From positions 108,176-172,175 of the forward strand of contig PBFW01000067.1 in NCBI GenBank assembly GCA_002719955.1: a DNA stretch of 64,000 bases, given 5' to 3'. The notes under the pieces are model-generated. The model saw only the letters and a list, made by a program, of their open reading frames with translations. It did not search any database and was not told the DNA's origin. This DNA comes from Deltaproteobacteria bacterium. Its GTDB lineage: Bacteria; Myxococcota_A; UBA9160; UBA4427. The translations under genes and the position numbers were made by a program. Each line of letters starts with the position of its first letter. Position 1 is the first letter of the stretch. Shown one piece after another: positions 43,552-53,601 of the stretch.

Positions 43552-44477
43552 AGGGAGTCTCCTTCGAAGGAACCGATCAGTTGAACCTCGGTCTCGAGTT
43601 CGATGCCGGTCTCGGCGGCGACCGCCGCGCGTGCGCGATCGATCAAGCGGCGGACATCCCGTGCGCTGGCGCCGCCGTGATTCACGATGAAATTCGCGTG
43701 CACGCGCGAAATTTCGGCCGCGCCTTCGCGCGCGCCCTTGAGCCCCGCCGCCTCGATCAGGCGGCCGGCGTAATCGCCCGGCGGGTTTCGGAAGACCGAT
43801 CCACAGCTCGGGACGTCGATCGGTTGCGTCGCCTGGCGTTGGGCCAGGAGTCGATCGATTTCGCTCTGGACCTTCGAACGCTCGCTGGCTTCGACCTGCA
43901 GTTGCGCGCCGACGAGTACCGAGCCCTCGGGCAGGCCGGCGAGCTCGCGATAGCGAAAATCGAGATCGTCCCGCGCGATCGGCGGCGACAGCTCGCCCAG
44001 GCGATCCATCAACTCGATCGACCGCACGACGTCCTTCATTTCGCGAACACCGATTCCCGCGTTCATCGCGAGCCATCCGCCGATCGTACCGGGGATGCCG
44101 GCACCGAATTCCAGGCCCGAGAGTCCCTGATCGACGCAGTAGCGGGTAAGGGTCGCATGAGATGCCCCCGTCTCGACCGAGATCGCATCGGGGGCGACGT
44201 ATTCGATCGCGCGGAGCCTCTTCAGACGCAGGACGACCTCGGGCAACCCGTCTTCCCCGACGAGTACGTTGAAGCCGGCACCGAGGGTGCGCGTCGGGAG
44301 ATCGTGCTGGGCACAGATCGCGAGGGCGTGAGACAGATCCTTTCGGTCGCGTGGCGTGATGACCGCATCGGCGGGGCCGCCGATGCGGAGCGAAGTATGA
44401 CGCGCGAGCGGAACGTCGAACTCGACGCGCTCCGCGAGGGTGGACTCGAGAATCAGGCGTGCTCGGGGACCGATCAC
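43548..44477 (-). CDS. murB: UDP-N-acetylenolpyruvoylglucosamine reductase
   Basis: FAD enzyme making UDP-MurNAc, 309 residues. FAD contacts are NVLVGEDGLPEVVLR and GLEFGAGIPGTIGGWLAMNAG. The catalytic Ser lies in SCGSVFRNPPGDYAGRLIEAA. The start is GTG, overlapping the murC stop (GTGA at 44474-44477). No ddl gene follows, unlike many dcw clusters where ddl lies between murB and ftsQ. Confidence 0.95.
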   Translation of the reverse strand: MIGPRARLILESTLAERVEFDVPLARHTSLRIGGPADAVITPRDRKDLSHALAICAQHDLPTRTLGAGFNVLVGEDGLPEVVLRLKRLRAIEYVAPDAISVETGASHATLTRYCVDQGLSGLEFGAGIPGTIGGWLAMNAGIGVREMKDVVRSIELMDRLGELSPPIARDDLDFRYRELAGLPEGSVLVGAQLQVEASERSKVQSEIDRLLAQRQATQPIDVPSCGSVFRNPPGDYAGRLIEAAGLKGAREGAAEISRVHANFIVNHGGASARDVRRLIDRARAAVAAETGIELETEVQLIGSFEGDSL

Positions 44478-45874
44478 GTCTCGCCTCCATGGGTCGGGCT
44501 TTCGCAGGCGGCGAGCAGGCGCGGGCCGAGCGTGTCGACGTCGCCGGCGCCGAGGGTCAGGACGAGCTCACCGGGTTCGAAGCGTGCGGGCCAGTTGCGT
44601 TCGATGTCGTCGAGGGAGCCTCCGAAATAGGCGCTCCGCTTGCCGGTGTTCTCGAGGGCCCGGGCGAGGGACGCGCCGTCGATTCCCGGAATGGGCGATT
44701 CGCTGGCGGGATAGATGTCGCTGATCACGATGCGGTCGGCGTCTTCGAAGGCGACGAGGAAATCTCCCCAACAGTCCCGGGTGCGCGTGAAACGGTGAGG
44801 CTGGAAGATCGCGGTGATCGGACCCGCATGGATACTGCGCGCACCGTCGAGGGTGGCGCGGATTTCGGCCGGATGGTGCGCGTAATCGTCGATGACTTCG
44901 ATGCCGCCTGCCCGCCCCTTGCGTTCGAAGCGGCGGGCGACACCGGGGAAGGAGGCGATCGCTTCCCCGAGTAGGCTCGCGGAAACGTCCTTTTCGAGGC
45001 CCAATGAGATGGCAGCGAGGGCGTTCAGGATATTATGTCGACCGGGCATCGGGAGATCGAATGAAAAACGATCCTGACCGGCGAGGATGACGTGGCAGCG
45101 CTGGCCGCCGGGGATGCTTTCGACCGACTCAGCCCGCACGTCCGCCTCGGCGGCGAATCCGAAACCGACCTTTCGCGCGTTGATGCGCGACGCGATTTCC
45201 CGGACGCCGGGATGATCGATGCCCAGAAAACAGGTGCCATGGAAGGGAACGGAGTTCGCGAATTCGACGAAGGCGTCGAGGAGCGCCGCCCGCGTGCCGT
45301 AATGGTCGAGGTGTTCGGGATCGACGTTCGTGATGACGGCGAGGATCGGACGGGTGAGCAGGAAGGAAGCATCGCTCTCGTCGACTTCGGCCACCAGGAG
45401 ATCCCCGTGACCGAGCTTGACCGGGCTCGCCCCCCCACGAGGTCGTGGGACCCGCCCGCCGATGAGCGCAGTCGGGTCGAGACCCGCGGATTCGAGCAGG
45501 TGCGATGTCATCGCGGAGGTGGTCGTCTTGCCATGGGACCCGCCGATCGCGATCGAATCCTTGGTCCGCATGATCTCCGCCAGCAGAGCGCCTCGCTCGA
45601 CGATCGGGATCCCCCCAGCGCGCGCGGCCACGAGCTCGGGATTATCCTCGGCGATCGCTGAGGATCGGATGACGGTTCGTGCGCCCTCGACGCTCTGTGC
45701 GTCGTGCCCGACCGAGACCCGAACCCCGAGTTCCCGCAACCTGACGAAGGTCGGTCCGGCGATCAGATCCGAGCCCGAGACATCGAGACCCTGTGCGTGC
45801 AGAAGCTCCGCGAGGGCGGCCATCCCGATCCCGCCGATCCCAACGAAGTGGAGGGGGCTCAGCTTGCGTTGCAA
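44474..45874 (-). CDS. murC: UDP-N-acetylmuramate-L-alanine ligase
   Basis: 466 residues. It adds L-Ala to UDP-MurNAc. HFVGIGGIGMAALAELLHAQG is the Rossmann domain, GGSHGKTTTSAM the ATP loop, and VIDDYAHHPAEIRATL the Mur-ligase C-terminal motif. It starts at TTG, supported by GAGGAGG at normal spacing inside the end of murG, with a 16-base overlap. Confidence 0.95.
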   Translation of the reverse strand: MQRKLSPLHFVGIGGIGMAALAELLHAQGLDVSGSDLIAGPTFVRLRELGVRVSVGHDAQSVEGARTVIRSSAIAEDNPELVAARAGGIPIVERGALLAEIMRTKDSIAIGGSHGKTTTSAMTSHLLESAGLDPTALIGGRVPRPRGGASPVKLGHGDLLVAEVDESDASFLLTRPILAVITNVDPEHLDHYGTRAALLDAFVEFANSVPFHGTCFLGIDHPGVREIASRINARKVGFGFAAEADVRAESVESIPGGQRCHVILAGQDRFSFDLPMPGRHNILNALAAISLGLEKDVSASLLGEAIASFPGVARRFERKGRAGGIEVIDDYAHHPAEIRATLDGARSIHAGPITAIFQPHRFTRTRDCWGDFLVAFEDADRIVISDIYPASESPIPGIDGASLARALENTGKRSAYFGGSLDDIERNWPARFEPGELVLTLGAGDVDTLGPRLLAACESPTHGGET

Positions 45875-47004
45875 GAGTCACCCTCCTCGCCGTCGGGCAG
45901 CGAATCGATCTGCGGCGAACGCCCCTCGAGGCGAGCCGCACAATATTCGATGATGTCGCGGGCGGCGTTTGGGCGAGCGAGTCGCCCCGCTGCTTCGCGC
46001 ATGAGTAGGAGTCGGCCCGGGGTCGTGACGAGTTCGGCGACGGCCTGGGCGAGGACGTTGCGGTCTAGCGGCCGGGGATCGAGGCACCGCGCTGCCCCCG
46101 CCTCTTCGAGGGCACGGGCGTTCGCAGTCTGATGGTCGTCGGCCGCGAAGGGGTAGGGAACGAGGAGCGCGGGCATGCCGGCGAGTGCCAATTCGGCGAC
46201 GGTGAGTGCGCCGGCTCGGCAGATCACGAGGTCGGCCCATTCGTAGCGTTTCGGCATATCGTGCTCGAAGGCGACGACTTCCGCTGGCAATTCCAGATCC
46301 GCATAACGTTCGATGACAGCAGCACGGTCGGCTTCTCCGGTCTGATGAAAGACCTCGACGGATTTCTTCCGTAAGCGCGAGAGGGCTTCGGGCACGTTCT
46401 CGTTGAGCTGATGGGCGCCCTGGCTGCCACCGAAAACGAAGACACGTAGGGGTGTCGAGGGCACGCCTTTCTCCCCTCGCTTGGTGAATGCGCGATAGAG
46501 GGCCTGGCGCAGCGGGACGCCGACGCAGACGCTCTCGGTTCGATCGGACAGGTGACCGCGCGTCGATTCGAAGCCGACGAAGACATCGCGGGCGAAGCTT
46601 GCACTGAGTCGATTGACCCGCCCGGGGATCGCGTTCGGCTCTACCAGGAAAAGTGGTCGGTTCGTGAGCCGGGCGGCGATCGCGACGGGCATGGCCGCAT
46701 AGCCGCCGACCGAGATCACCGCCCGGGCATCAAAGCGACGCAGCACCCGGACTGCTTTGCCCACGCTGCGCAAGATCGAGAGGGCGCCTCGGACGCGTCC
46801 GAGCAGATTTCGACCCATGAACTGCTCGCTCGGCAGGACCTCGAGGTCGAAACCGGCGTCGGGAACGAGGCGAGACTCGAGCCCCCGCGCTGATCCGACG
46901 AAGAGTATTTCGTCGCCGCGTTCGCGGAGGGCTTCCCCGAGCGCGAGGGCGGGTGTGACATGACCGCCCGTGCCCCCTCCTGCGATCACCCAGCGCTTTG
47001 CCAT
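45859..47004 (-). CDS. murG: UDP-GlcNAc:lipid I transferase
   Basis: GT28-family enzyme at the inner face of the membrane that makes lipid II, 381 residues. AGGGTGGHVTPALALGEAL is G-loop 1, VISVGGYAAMPVAIAARL G-loop 2 and FVFGGSQGAHQLNENVPEAL G-loop 3. The UDP-GlcNAc site is CRAGALTVAELALAGMPALL with YPFAADDHQTANA. The ATG before AKRWVIAGGG lies inside the end of ftsW, with a 19-base overlap. Confidence 0.95.
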   Translation of the reverse strand: MAKRWVIAGGGTGGHVTPALALGEALRERGDEILFVGSARGLESRLVPDAGFDLEVLPSEQFMGRNLLGRVRGALSILRSVGKAVRVLRRFDARAVISVGGYAAMPVAIAARLTNRPLFLVEPNAIPGRVNRLSASFARDVFVGFESTRGHLSDRTESVCVGVPLRQALYRAFTKRGEKGVPSTPLRVFVFGGSQGAHQLNENVPEALSRLRKKSVEVFHQTGEADRAAVIERYADLELPAEVVAFEHDMPKRYEWADLVICRAGALTVAELALAGMPALLVPYPFAADDHQTANARALEEAGAARCLDPRPLDRNVLAQAVAELVTTPGRLLLMREAAGRLARPNAARDIIEYCAARLEGRSPQIDSLPDGEEGDSCNAS

Positions 47005-48134
47005 GTGCCCTCCCCGGTCGAGTGGGTGGGGCGCGCGGGGTGGCGGCGCGCGACGCCCAGGAGGATGCCGAGGGCGAAACAGCTCACGACCAGTGATGTT
47101 CGGCCGTAGGAGAGGAAGGGCAGGGTGAGCCCCTTGGTCGGGACGAGCCCCATCACGACCGATGCGTTCAGAAAGGCGGGCACCGTCAGCAGACTGACCA
47201 TGCCGAAGGCGCACAAGAGGTCAAATCGGTCCGTGGCGCGCTGCGCCGCCCGCGTGCCCGCGACCCAGAGTGCGGCGAAGGCGCCAAGCACCACCAACAC
47301 GCCGATCAGACCGAGTTCCTCGGCGATCAAGGCGAGTACGAAATCGGTATGGACCTCGGGAAGGTATTCGAGCTTCTGTCGGCCGTTGCCGAGGCCCTGG
47401 CCCAGGAGGTCACCCTGTCCGAATGCGATGTAGGATTGGACGAGCTGCCAGCCAGCGCCTCGCGCTTCCCTGAAGGGGTCCAAGAATCCCATGACCCGGC
47501 GCCAGGCGTAGTCATTGTTGACGATGTAGAGGCCGACGAGCACGATTCCGGCGACACCCGGCAGGACGAAGCGCGGCCAGGGTGTGCCGGCGATGAAGAG
47601 CAGGCCCGCCGCGAGTACGACGAGGACGACGGAGTTCCCCAGGTCGGGTTGGAGCAGGAGCAGGGTTGCGGGCAAGAGCGCGATCCCGGCGGCCTGGACC
47701 GAGCGGCGTGTCGAGAGCTCTCGACGGTCGTCCTTTCGCGAGAGCCAGGCGGCGACCGCGATCAGCGTGGCGCATTTGGCGATCTCACCGGGTTGGAAGC
47801 GCAGCCAGGGGAGCGCGATCCAGCGTTGGGCACCGTTGACTTCGATCCCGAAGAGGAGCGTCGCCAGGAGGAGCGCGACCGCGAGTCCCCAGAATGGCAT
47901 CGCGAGCCGTCGGATCAGCGACGACGGAATCGAGTAGGCCAGCGTGGCCGCGGCCAGGCCCAGGAAGAGACCCAGTAGATGCTCGAAGAAGAGCGGCGGA
48001 ACCTTGGCGTCGAGCGCGAGCGCTGCGGTTGCGCTGTAACTCATGACGACGCCTATCCCGATCAGAAGTCCCGTGGTGATCGCGATGCCGGGATCGACCA
48101 TCGAAGAAGAGGCCGCGCGAGAAGGATGACTCAT
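46986..48134 (-). CDS. ftsW: SEDS-family septal glycosyltransferase FtsW
   Basis: 382 residues with about ten membrane segments. Family sequences include LRFQPGEIAKCATLIAVAAW, LLLLQPDLGNSVVLVVLAAG (with the catalytic Asp region) and the C-terminal VPTKGLTLPFLSYGRTSLVV. It polymerises septal peptidoglycan together with FtsI. The start ATG overlaps the murD stop (ATGA at 48131-48134); the longer frame reads out of murD. Confidence 0.94.
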   Translation of the reverse strand: MSHPSRAASSSMVDPGIAITTGLLIGIGVVMSYSATAALALDAKVPPLFFEHLLGLFLGLAAATLAYSIPSSLIRRLAMPFWGLAVALLLATLLFGIEVNGAQRWIALPWLRFQPGEIAKCATLIAVAAWLSRKDDRRELSTRRSVQAAGIALLPATLLLLQPDLGNSVVLVVLAAGLLFIAGTPWPRFVLPGVAGIVLVGLYIVNNDYAWRRVMGFLDPFREARGAGWQLVQSYIAFGQGDLLGQGLGNGRQKLEYLPEVHTDFVLALIAEELGLIGVLVVLGAFAALWVAGTRAAQRATDRFDLLCAFGMVSLLTVPAFLNASVVMGLVPTKGLTLPFLSYGRTSLVVSCFALGILLGVARRHPARPTHSTGEGTWQSAG

Positions 48135-49504
48135 CCTCGGCCTCCTTCCAGGCTGGACCCGTCTGCTCGGGTTCCTGGCAGCGCGGCCGATGCGCCGAGA
48201 GCCTTCACGGCTTCCTGGAATCGAAGGCCGCGATCTTCGAAGCTGTCGAATTGGTCGAAGCTCGCGCAGGCGGGTGCGAGCAGCACGAGGTCGCCCCGAT
48301 CGGCGAGGGCGAAGGCGCGCTCCACCGCGCGAGCGAGATCGCCGACCCGTTCGCAATCGATCGTGTCGGCGAGGGCCTCTTCGAGCAACCCGGCCGCTTC
48401 GCCGACCAGGAGCGCGCATCGAACACGCCCGGATGCGCTCCTGGCCAGCGGCGCGAGGTCGCCTCCCTTGTGTCGTCCGCCGGCAATCCAGACGATCGGC
48501 CCTGGGAAGGCCTCGAGGGAACGCGCGGCGGCGCCGATATTGGTCGCCTTCGAATCGTCGACATACCGAACGCCATCGATCTCCGCGACGGGCTGGCAGC
48601 GATGGGCCAGGCCCTCGAAGGTGGCGAGTGCAGTGGTTGCAGCACGCAGGTCGATGTCCAGGGTCGCTAGCGCAAGGAGCGCCGCCAGCAGGTTGTCGTC
48701 CTGATGGAGCAGGGGCGGAGCGCCCTCGAGCGGGACACTCTGGTCTTTGCCGCCCCTTCGCACGATCGCGTTCCGACCATCCAGCCAGGCACCGGCAGGA
48801 AGGGGCTGGCGGAGTCGGAATTCGAGTCGCTCGACCCCATCCGCCAACGGGATGGCCGCCACCAGCGGATCGTCACCGTTCAGGATAGCGGAATCGCCTG
48901 CCCCCTGACGGGCGAAGAGTCGCGCCTTGGTGTCGAGGTAGCCTGCGAGATCCCCGTGCCGATCGAGGTGGTCGGGAGAAATATTCAGCAGCACCGCGGT
49001 CCGTGGGCGGAAGGCGTCGACGCTCTCGAGCTGAAACGACGAGACCTCTAGGATCGCGAGGTCGAGCGGTTGGCCCACGAGATCGAGCGCGGGGATCCCG
49101 AGATTGCCCGCGGCGCTCGCGCGCAGTCCCGCCGCTCTGGCCATCGCTTCCATCAGCCGAACGACGGTCGATTTTCCATTGGTTCCGGTGACGGCGATGA
49201 TCGGGATCGGCAACGCGCGGTAGCAGAGTTCGATGTCGCCCCACACGCGTTTGCAGCGGCCTCGCCAGCGCGCCGCGGGAATGCCGGGGCTCGGGATGAC
49301 GAGATCGAAGGAGGTCAGCTCGGGGAAGGGTTGCCCGAATCGAGTCTCGATTCCGCTCGGGAGGTCGTCGATTCCCGCGATGGCGTCAGAGGAGCGTTCG
49401 TCTGCCGCGAGGATATTCGCGCCCCGCTGGGCGAGGAAATGCATCGCCGAGCGTCCGGACACGCCAGCGCCTAGCACGAGGACATTCTGTCCTGCGAACT
49501 CCAT
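48131..49504 (-). CDS. murD: UDP-MurNAc-L-Ala-D-glutamate ligase
   Basis: 457 residues. VLVLGAGVSGRSAMHFLAQRG is the N-terminal UDP site, AVTGTNGKSTVVRLMEAM the ATP loop, and LNISPDHLDRHG the Mg/ATP region. YVDDSKATNIGAAARSLEAF and WIAGGRHKGGD are ligase domain 3 motifs. It lies 49 bases after mraY, one of the few non-overlapping joints in the cluster. Confidence 0.95.
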   Translation of the reverse strand: MEFAGQNVLVLGAGVSGRSAMHFLAQRGANILAADERSSDAIAGIDDLPSGIETRFGQPFPELTSFDLVIPSPGIPAARWRGRCKRVWGDIELCYRALPIPIIAVTGTNGKSTVVRLMEAMARAAGLRASAAGNLGIPALDLVGQPLDLAILEVSSFQLESVDAFRPRTAVLLNISPDHLDRHGDLAGYLDTKARLFARQGAGDSAILNGDDPLVAAIPLADGVERLEFRLRQPLPAGAWLDGRNAIVRRGGKDQSVPLEGAPPLLHQDDNLLAALLALATLDIDLRAATTALATFEGLAHRCQPVAEIDGVRYVDDSKATNIGAAARSLEAFPGPIVWIAGGRHKGGDLAPLARSASGRVRCALLVGEAAGLLEEALADTIDCERVGDLARAVERAFALADRGDLVLLAPACASFDQFDSFEDRGLRFQEAVKALGASAALPGTRADGSSLEGGRG

Positions 49505-49553
49505 CGATCGACTCTCTTCTGCCGCGCCCCGACGAGTCGGAGTGCGGGTTGGT

Positions 49554-50627
49554 TCAGCGCAGTTTCAGCGACGAAAGCGCGACCAGACCGAGGATGATCG
49601 AAACGATCCAGAATCGGACGACGATCTTCTGTTCGGGCCAGCCCAGCTGCTCGAAATGGTGGTGGATCGGAGCCATCCGGAAGACGCGCTTGCCGGTCAG
49701 CTTGAATGAGGCCACCTGGATGATCACGGACAGCGTCTCGATCACGAAGATGCCGCCGACCACGGCCAGGAGGATTTCCTGGCGGATCAAGACGGCGATC
49801 GTACCGAGCGCCCCACCCAGGGCGAGGGAACCGACATCGCCCATGAAGAGCTCCGCCGGGGAGGCGTTGAACCAGAGGAAGCCCAGGCCGCCGCCCACGA
49901 GTGCACCGCAGATGATCGCGAGCTGGCCGGCGCCGGGGACGTTCTTGATCTGCAGATATTCCGCGATGCCGGCGTGGCCCGCTGCGTAGGCGAGCAGAAG
50001 GAATGTCCCTGCGGAGATCATGACGGGGCCGATCGCGAGGCCGTCGAGGCCATCGGTCAGGTTTACGCTGTTGGAGGCGGCGACGATGATGAAGGTTGCA
50101 AGGGGGACGTAGAGCCAGCCGATATTCGGTGTGAAATTCTTGAAGAAGGGGACCGCGAGTTCGGAGTCGAAGGCCGGGCTCGAATAGATCGCGATCGCGA
50201 CGCCGAAGGCGAGAAGCACCTGCCAGAAAAGCTTCGCGCGGGCGGAGATGCCGTCGCTGTTGCCCAGCTTGACCTTCTGATAGTCATCGATGAAGCCGAG
50301 AATGCCGTAACCGGTCGTCAGCCCGAGGACGATCCACACGAACGAGTTTGTCAGGTCGGTCCAGAGCAGGACGGAGACGATCAGCGAGAGCAGGATCAGC
50401 AAGCCCCCCATCGTCGGCGTGCCCGCCTTGGCGGCGTGGTCCGGACCGACCTCGCGAATCTGCTGACCGATCCGGAGCTCGTCGAGGCGTCGGATCAGCC
50501 AAGGTCCGACGATGAAGGAGATGAAGAGCGCGGTCAGTGTTGCTGCAGCCGTTCGGAAGGTGATATAGCGAACGACGTTCAGCCCACCGAAAGTGTCGGC
50601 CAGGGGATAGAGAAAGTGGTACAGCAT
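49554..50627 (-). CDS. mraY: Phospho-MurNAc-pentapeptide transferase (lipid I synthase)
   Basis: 357 residues with ten membrane segments. KAGTPTMGGLLILLSLIVSV, LGFIDDYQKVK with the catalytic Asp pair, NLTDGLDGLAIGPVMISAGT, FLWFNASPAELFMGDVGSLA and APIHHHFEQLGWPEQKIVVRF are the standard family motifs. The start overlaps the murF stop by one base (TAATG). Confidence 0.97.
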   Translation of the reverse strand: MLYHFLYPLADTFGGLNVVRYITFRTAAATLTALFISFIVGPWLIRRLDELRIGQQIREVGPDHAAKAGTPTMGGLLILLSLIVSVLLWTDLTNSFVWIVLGLTTGYGILGFIDDYQKVKLGNSDGISARAKLFWQVLLAFGVAIAIYSSPAFDSELAVPFFKNFTPNIGWLYVPLATFIIVAASNSVNLTDGLDGLAIGPVMISAGTFLLLAYAAGHAGIAEYLQIKNVPGAGQLAIICGALVGGGLGFLWFNASPAELFMGDVGSLALGGALGTIAVLIRQEILLAVVGGIFVIETLSVIIQVASFKLTGKRVFRMAPIHHHFEQLGWPEQKIVVRFWIVSIILGLVALSSLKLR

Positions 50628-52027
50628 TATCGGTCGCCCTCCGCGAGCAATTCGATCACTCCTTCCATGTGTGCCGCCCGCGAACCCTTGACCAGGACGC
50701 GGTCTCCCTTTCCCAGTCGCATCTTCAGCGTGCGCGCGAGCGACGCGTGGTCTTTCTCGATGTGAATCCGGTTCTTGGTGAGACCCGACTCGTGAGCCCC
50801 TTCCGCAACGAGGTCCGCGAATGGCCCGAGCAGGAACACCTCGTGGAGGTCGAGGGAGCCGATGAGGCGGCCGATACCGAGATGCTCGGCTTCGGCTGCG
50901 TCCCCGAGCTCACCCATCTGGCCGAGGACGGCCAGGCGCCGGCCGCCCGACTCGAGGCGCGCGAGTGTTTCGAGTGCGGCGCGCATGGACTGGGGGTTTG
51001 CGTTGTAGGCATCATCGATGATGAGCACGTCGTTCGGGAAGGAGCGCGGCTGCATGCGACCCGGAACGCCGCCATGACTCGCGAGACCCGACGCCACCCT
51101 TTCGAAGCTCGCGCCAGCGGCCAGAGCGCCGCCGGCGGCGGCGAGGGCGTTCTCGACGATCGTCTCGGCCAGGCCGGGAACCCGGATCTCACCGCGACCG
51201 AAGGGCGATTCGAGTTCGAACGCGTAGGCGCCTTCGCCCAGGAAGCGGATCGAGCTAGCGCAGAGGTCGGCCTTGGGATCCCGGCCGAAGGAGAGCACCC
51301 TGGCATCGCTTCGTTCGGATTGGGCGAGCGCGAGTGGGTCGTCATGGCCCACGACCGCCGTACCCTCGGTCGGGAGCGCCGCCAGGAGATCTCCTTTTTC
51401 CTCTGCGATCGTCTCGCGGCTCCCGAGAAATTCGATGTGCGCGCTGCCGATATTCGTGAGGACACCGATCGAAGGTTGGGCGATGGCCGCGAGGTCGGCG
51501 ATTTCACCGCGATGGTTCATCCCCATTTCGATCACCGCGAAGCCATCGCCGTCTTCGCGCCGCAGCAGAGTGAGCGGTACGCCGAAATTGTTGTTCAGGT
51601 TGCCACGGGTCGACAGGGTCGAGCCGACGCCCGAGAGAATATCCGCGCAGAGTTCCTTTGTGGTGGTCTTGCCGTTGCTGCCGGTGATTCCTATCAGCGG
51701 GCCGTCGAAGGAGCCTCGATGGCCGCGTGCCAGATCGGCGAGCGCCCGAGTCGTGTCCTCGACCTGCACGATGAATCCGTCACTTCTAGGCAGGCTGTGG
51801 TCGATTCGATCGGATTGGACCATCGCGCCGGCCGCACCGCCGAGCAATACGTCACCCAAAAAGCGGTGGGCATCGTGATTGGGTCCGATGATCGCCACGA
51901 AGAGATCGCGTGATCCGACCTCCCGGCTATCGATCTTCGTTCCCTCGAAGGACTGGTTCGGGCGGCCGCGCAGGAGGTGGCCTCCGGTCCATTCGCAGAG
52001 CTGTGCGGCGCTGGCGGGGAGGCTCAT
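50627..52027 (-). CDS. murF: UDP-MurNAc-tripeptide-D-Ala-D-Ala ligase
   Basis: 466 residues. GITGSNGKTTTKELCADIL is the ATP loop, VIEMGMNHRGEIADLAAIA and LTNIGSAHIEFLGSRE are further central motifs. IDDAYNANPQSMRAALETL is the C-terminal ligase motif. D-Ala-D-Ala must be supplied by a ddl gene elsewhere. The ATG lies within the murE stop region, with a 4-base overlap. Confidence 0.95.
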   Translation of the reverse strand: MSLPASAAQLCEWTGGHLLRGRPNQSFEGTKIDSREVGSRDLFVAIIGPNHDAHRFLGDVLLGGAAGAMVQSDRIDHSLPRSDGFIVQVEDTTRALADLARGHRGSFDGPLIGITGSNGKTTTKELCADILSGVGSTLSTRGNLNNNFGVPLTLLRREDGDGFAVIEMGMNHRGEIADLAAIAQPSIGVLTNIGSAHIEFLGSRETIAEEKGDLLAALPTEGTAVVGHDDPLALAQSERSDARVLSFGRDPKADLCASSIRFLGEGAYAFELESPFGRGEIRVPGLAETIVENALAAAGGALAAGASFERVASGLASHGGVPGRMQPRSFPNDVLIIDDAYNANPQSMRAALETLARLESGGRRLAVLGQMGELGDAAEAEHLGIGRLIGSLDLHEVFLLGPFADLVAEGAHESGLTKNRIHIEKDHASLARTLKMRLGKGDRVLVKGSRAAHMEGVIELLAEGDR

Positions 52028-53601
52028 GTGGCTCCCCGCGATCCACGCGCGAGGAGCGCCCGGCGCGCTTCGAGCCGGTCGTCGAAGGGGAATTTCTCGC
52101 GCCCGAGAATCTGGTAATCCTCGTGCCCCTTGCCTGCGAGTACGACGGTGTCACTCGCCTTCGCGCCGAGGATCGCAAGGTCGATGGCTTCACGGCGATC
52201 GATGAGCACGCAATAGCGCGCTTTGTTTCCCATTCCTTCGGCATTGGACAGGAGCGCCTCCGCGTCGACGCGTTCGAGCGAAAAGAGGCCGGCCTCGACA
52301 TCCGCGAGGATCGCGCCCGGATCCTCGGTGCGTGGGTTGTCGCTGGTCGCGATCGCGCGGTCCGCGTGAGTGGCGACGGCCTCGGCCATCAGCGGGCGTT
52401 TGGCGCGATCGCGATCACCACCACACCCGAAGACCGCGATCAGATGTCGCTTGCAGAGGGGCCGGACCGCGCGCAGCAATTTTTCGACCGCGTCCGGAGT
52501 GTGGGCGTAGTCGACGAGGACGGTCGGTTCATTCCGTCCGGTACCGACGACCCGCTCCATGCGCCCGGGAACCTGGCGACAGGATTCGACGCCGTTTGCG
52601 ATGGTCCCGCCGTCGATTCCGAGCGCGCGCCCGATCCCGGCCGCCACCAGCAGGTTCTCGAGATTGAAGTCGCCGATCAGCGGAAAATCGACGTCGAAGG
52701 GGCCATTGGCGTCCTCTAGTGTCGCACGGGTTCCGTCCAAGCTGATGGCGCTCGAGACGAGCCGAAGATCCGCTCGAGCGTCGCGTCCTCGGCCGACGCG
52801 AAGAATCTCTGCGCCGGCATCGCGAGCGATCTCGATCATCTTCTCGGAGGTGGGATCGTCGATATTCATGACGGCTACGGCACCGGGCGCGAGGTGGTCG
52901 CGGAAGAGGCGCGCTTTCGATGCGAGGTAGGCGCCCATGCTGCCGTGGAAGTCGAGATGATCCTGAGAGAGATTCGTGAAGGCTCCCACGCGGAACGCAC
53001 AACCCTGGACGCGGCCGAGTTCGAGGCCATGGGAAGAGACTTCCATCACGACCGAGTCGATCTGCTCCGTGCGCATGGCGCGAAGCGTCCGTTGCAGGTC
53101 TAGACTTTCGGGCGTCGTGTTGATCGCCACTTCGCGCTCGCCTGCATAACGGATTTCGACGGTGCCCACGAGGCCGACGCGTTGTCCGGCCTCGGTGAGG
53201 ATCGATTCGGCGAGATAGGTCGTGCTCGTCTTGCCATTCGTGCCGGTCACCCCGACTAGACTGAGTTCGCTCGCGGGATGGCCGAAAAAGCGCGCAGCGA
53301 TCGGGGCGAGGGAACGTCGGGTGTCGGGGACGCGCACCGTTGGTACGTCCTGGCGAATCGAGGCCTCGGGGATTTCCTCGACGAGCAGGGCCGCCGCGCC
53401 GAGCGCGACGGCCCGATCGAGGAAATCGTGTCCGTCCGAGTTCGATCCGCGTACGGCCACGAAGAGGTCGCCGGGTGAAACCCGGCGCGAGTCGTATCGG
53501 ATCCCGCGGATCGTGGGGTCGTCGCTCGGATTCGGGCGCCGCCATTCGCTTGCCGAGAGCGCCTGCGGAAGCGCGTCGAGCAGAGAAGAAAGTCGCATCA
53601 T
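52024..53601 (-). CDS. murE: UDP-MurNAc-L-Ala-D-Glu:meso-DAP ligase
   Basis: 525 residues. GVTGTNGKTSTTYLAESIL is the ATP loop, TTPESLDLQRTLRAM and MEVSSHGLELGRVQG the substrate domain. The DNPRTEDP motif in the C-terminal domain is the one that selects meso-diaminopimelate, so this cell wall is DAP-type. Two ATG codons are adjacent at the start, and the first overlaps the ftsI stop. Confidence 0.96.
   Translation of the reverse strand: MMRLSSLLDALPQALSASEWRRPNPSDDPTIRGIRYDSRRVSPGDLFVAVRGSNSDGHDFLDRAVALGAAALLVEEIPEASIRQDVPTVRVPDTRRSLAPIAARFFGHPASELSLVGVTGTNGKTSTTYLAESILTEAGQRVGLVGTVEIRYAGEREVAINTTPESLDLQRTLRAMRTEQIDSVVMEVSSHGLELGRVQGCAFRVGAFTNLSQDHLDFHGSMGAYLASKARLFRDHLAPGAVAVMNIDDPTSEKMIEIARDAGAEILRVGRGRDARADLRLVSSAISLDGTRATLEDANGPFDVDFPLIGDFNLENLLVAAGIGRALGIDGGTIANGVESCRQVPGRMERVVGTGRNEPTVLVDYAHTPDAVEKLLRAVRPLCKRHLIAVFGCGGDRDRAKRPLMAEAVATHADRAIATSDNPRTEDPGAILADVEAGLFSLERVDAEALLSNAEGMGNKARYCVLIDRREAIDLAILGAKASDTVVLAGKGHEDYQILGREKFPFDDRLEARRALLARGSRGAT

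Noticed and set aside
42613..44490. Single 625-codon minus-strand frame covering ftsQ and murB
   Set aside because: Only its second half is FtsQ. The first half is murB read in the wrong frame; the true ftsQ start overlaps the murB stop.
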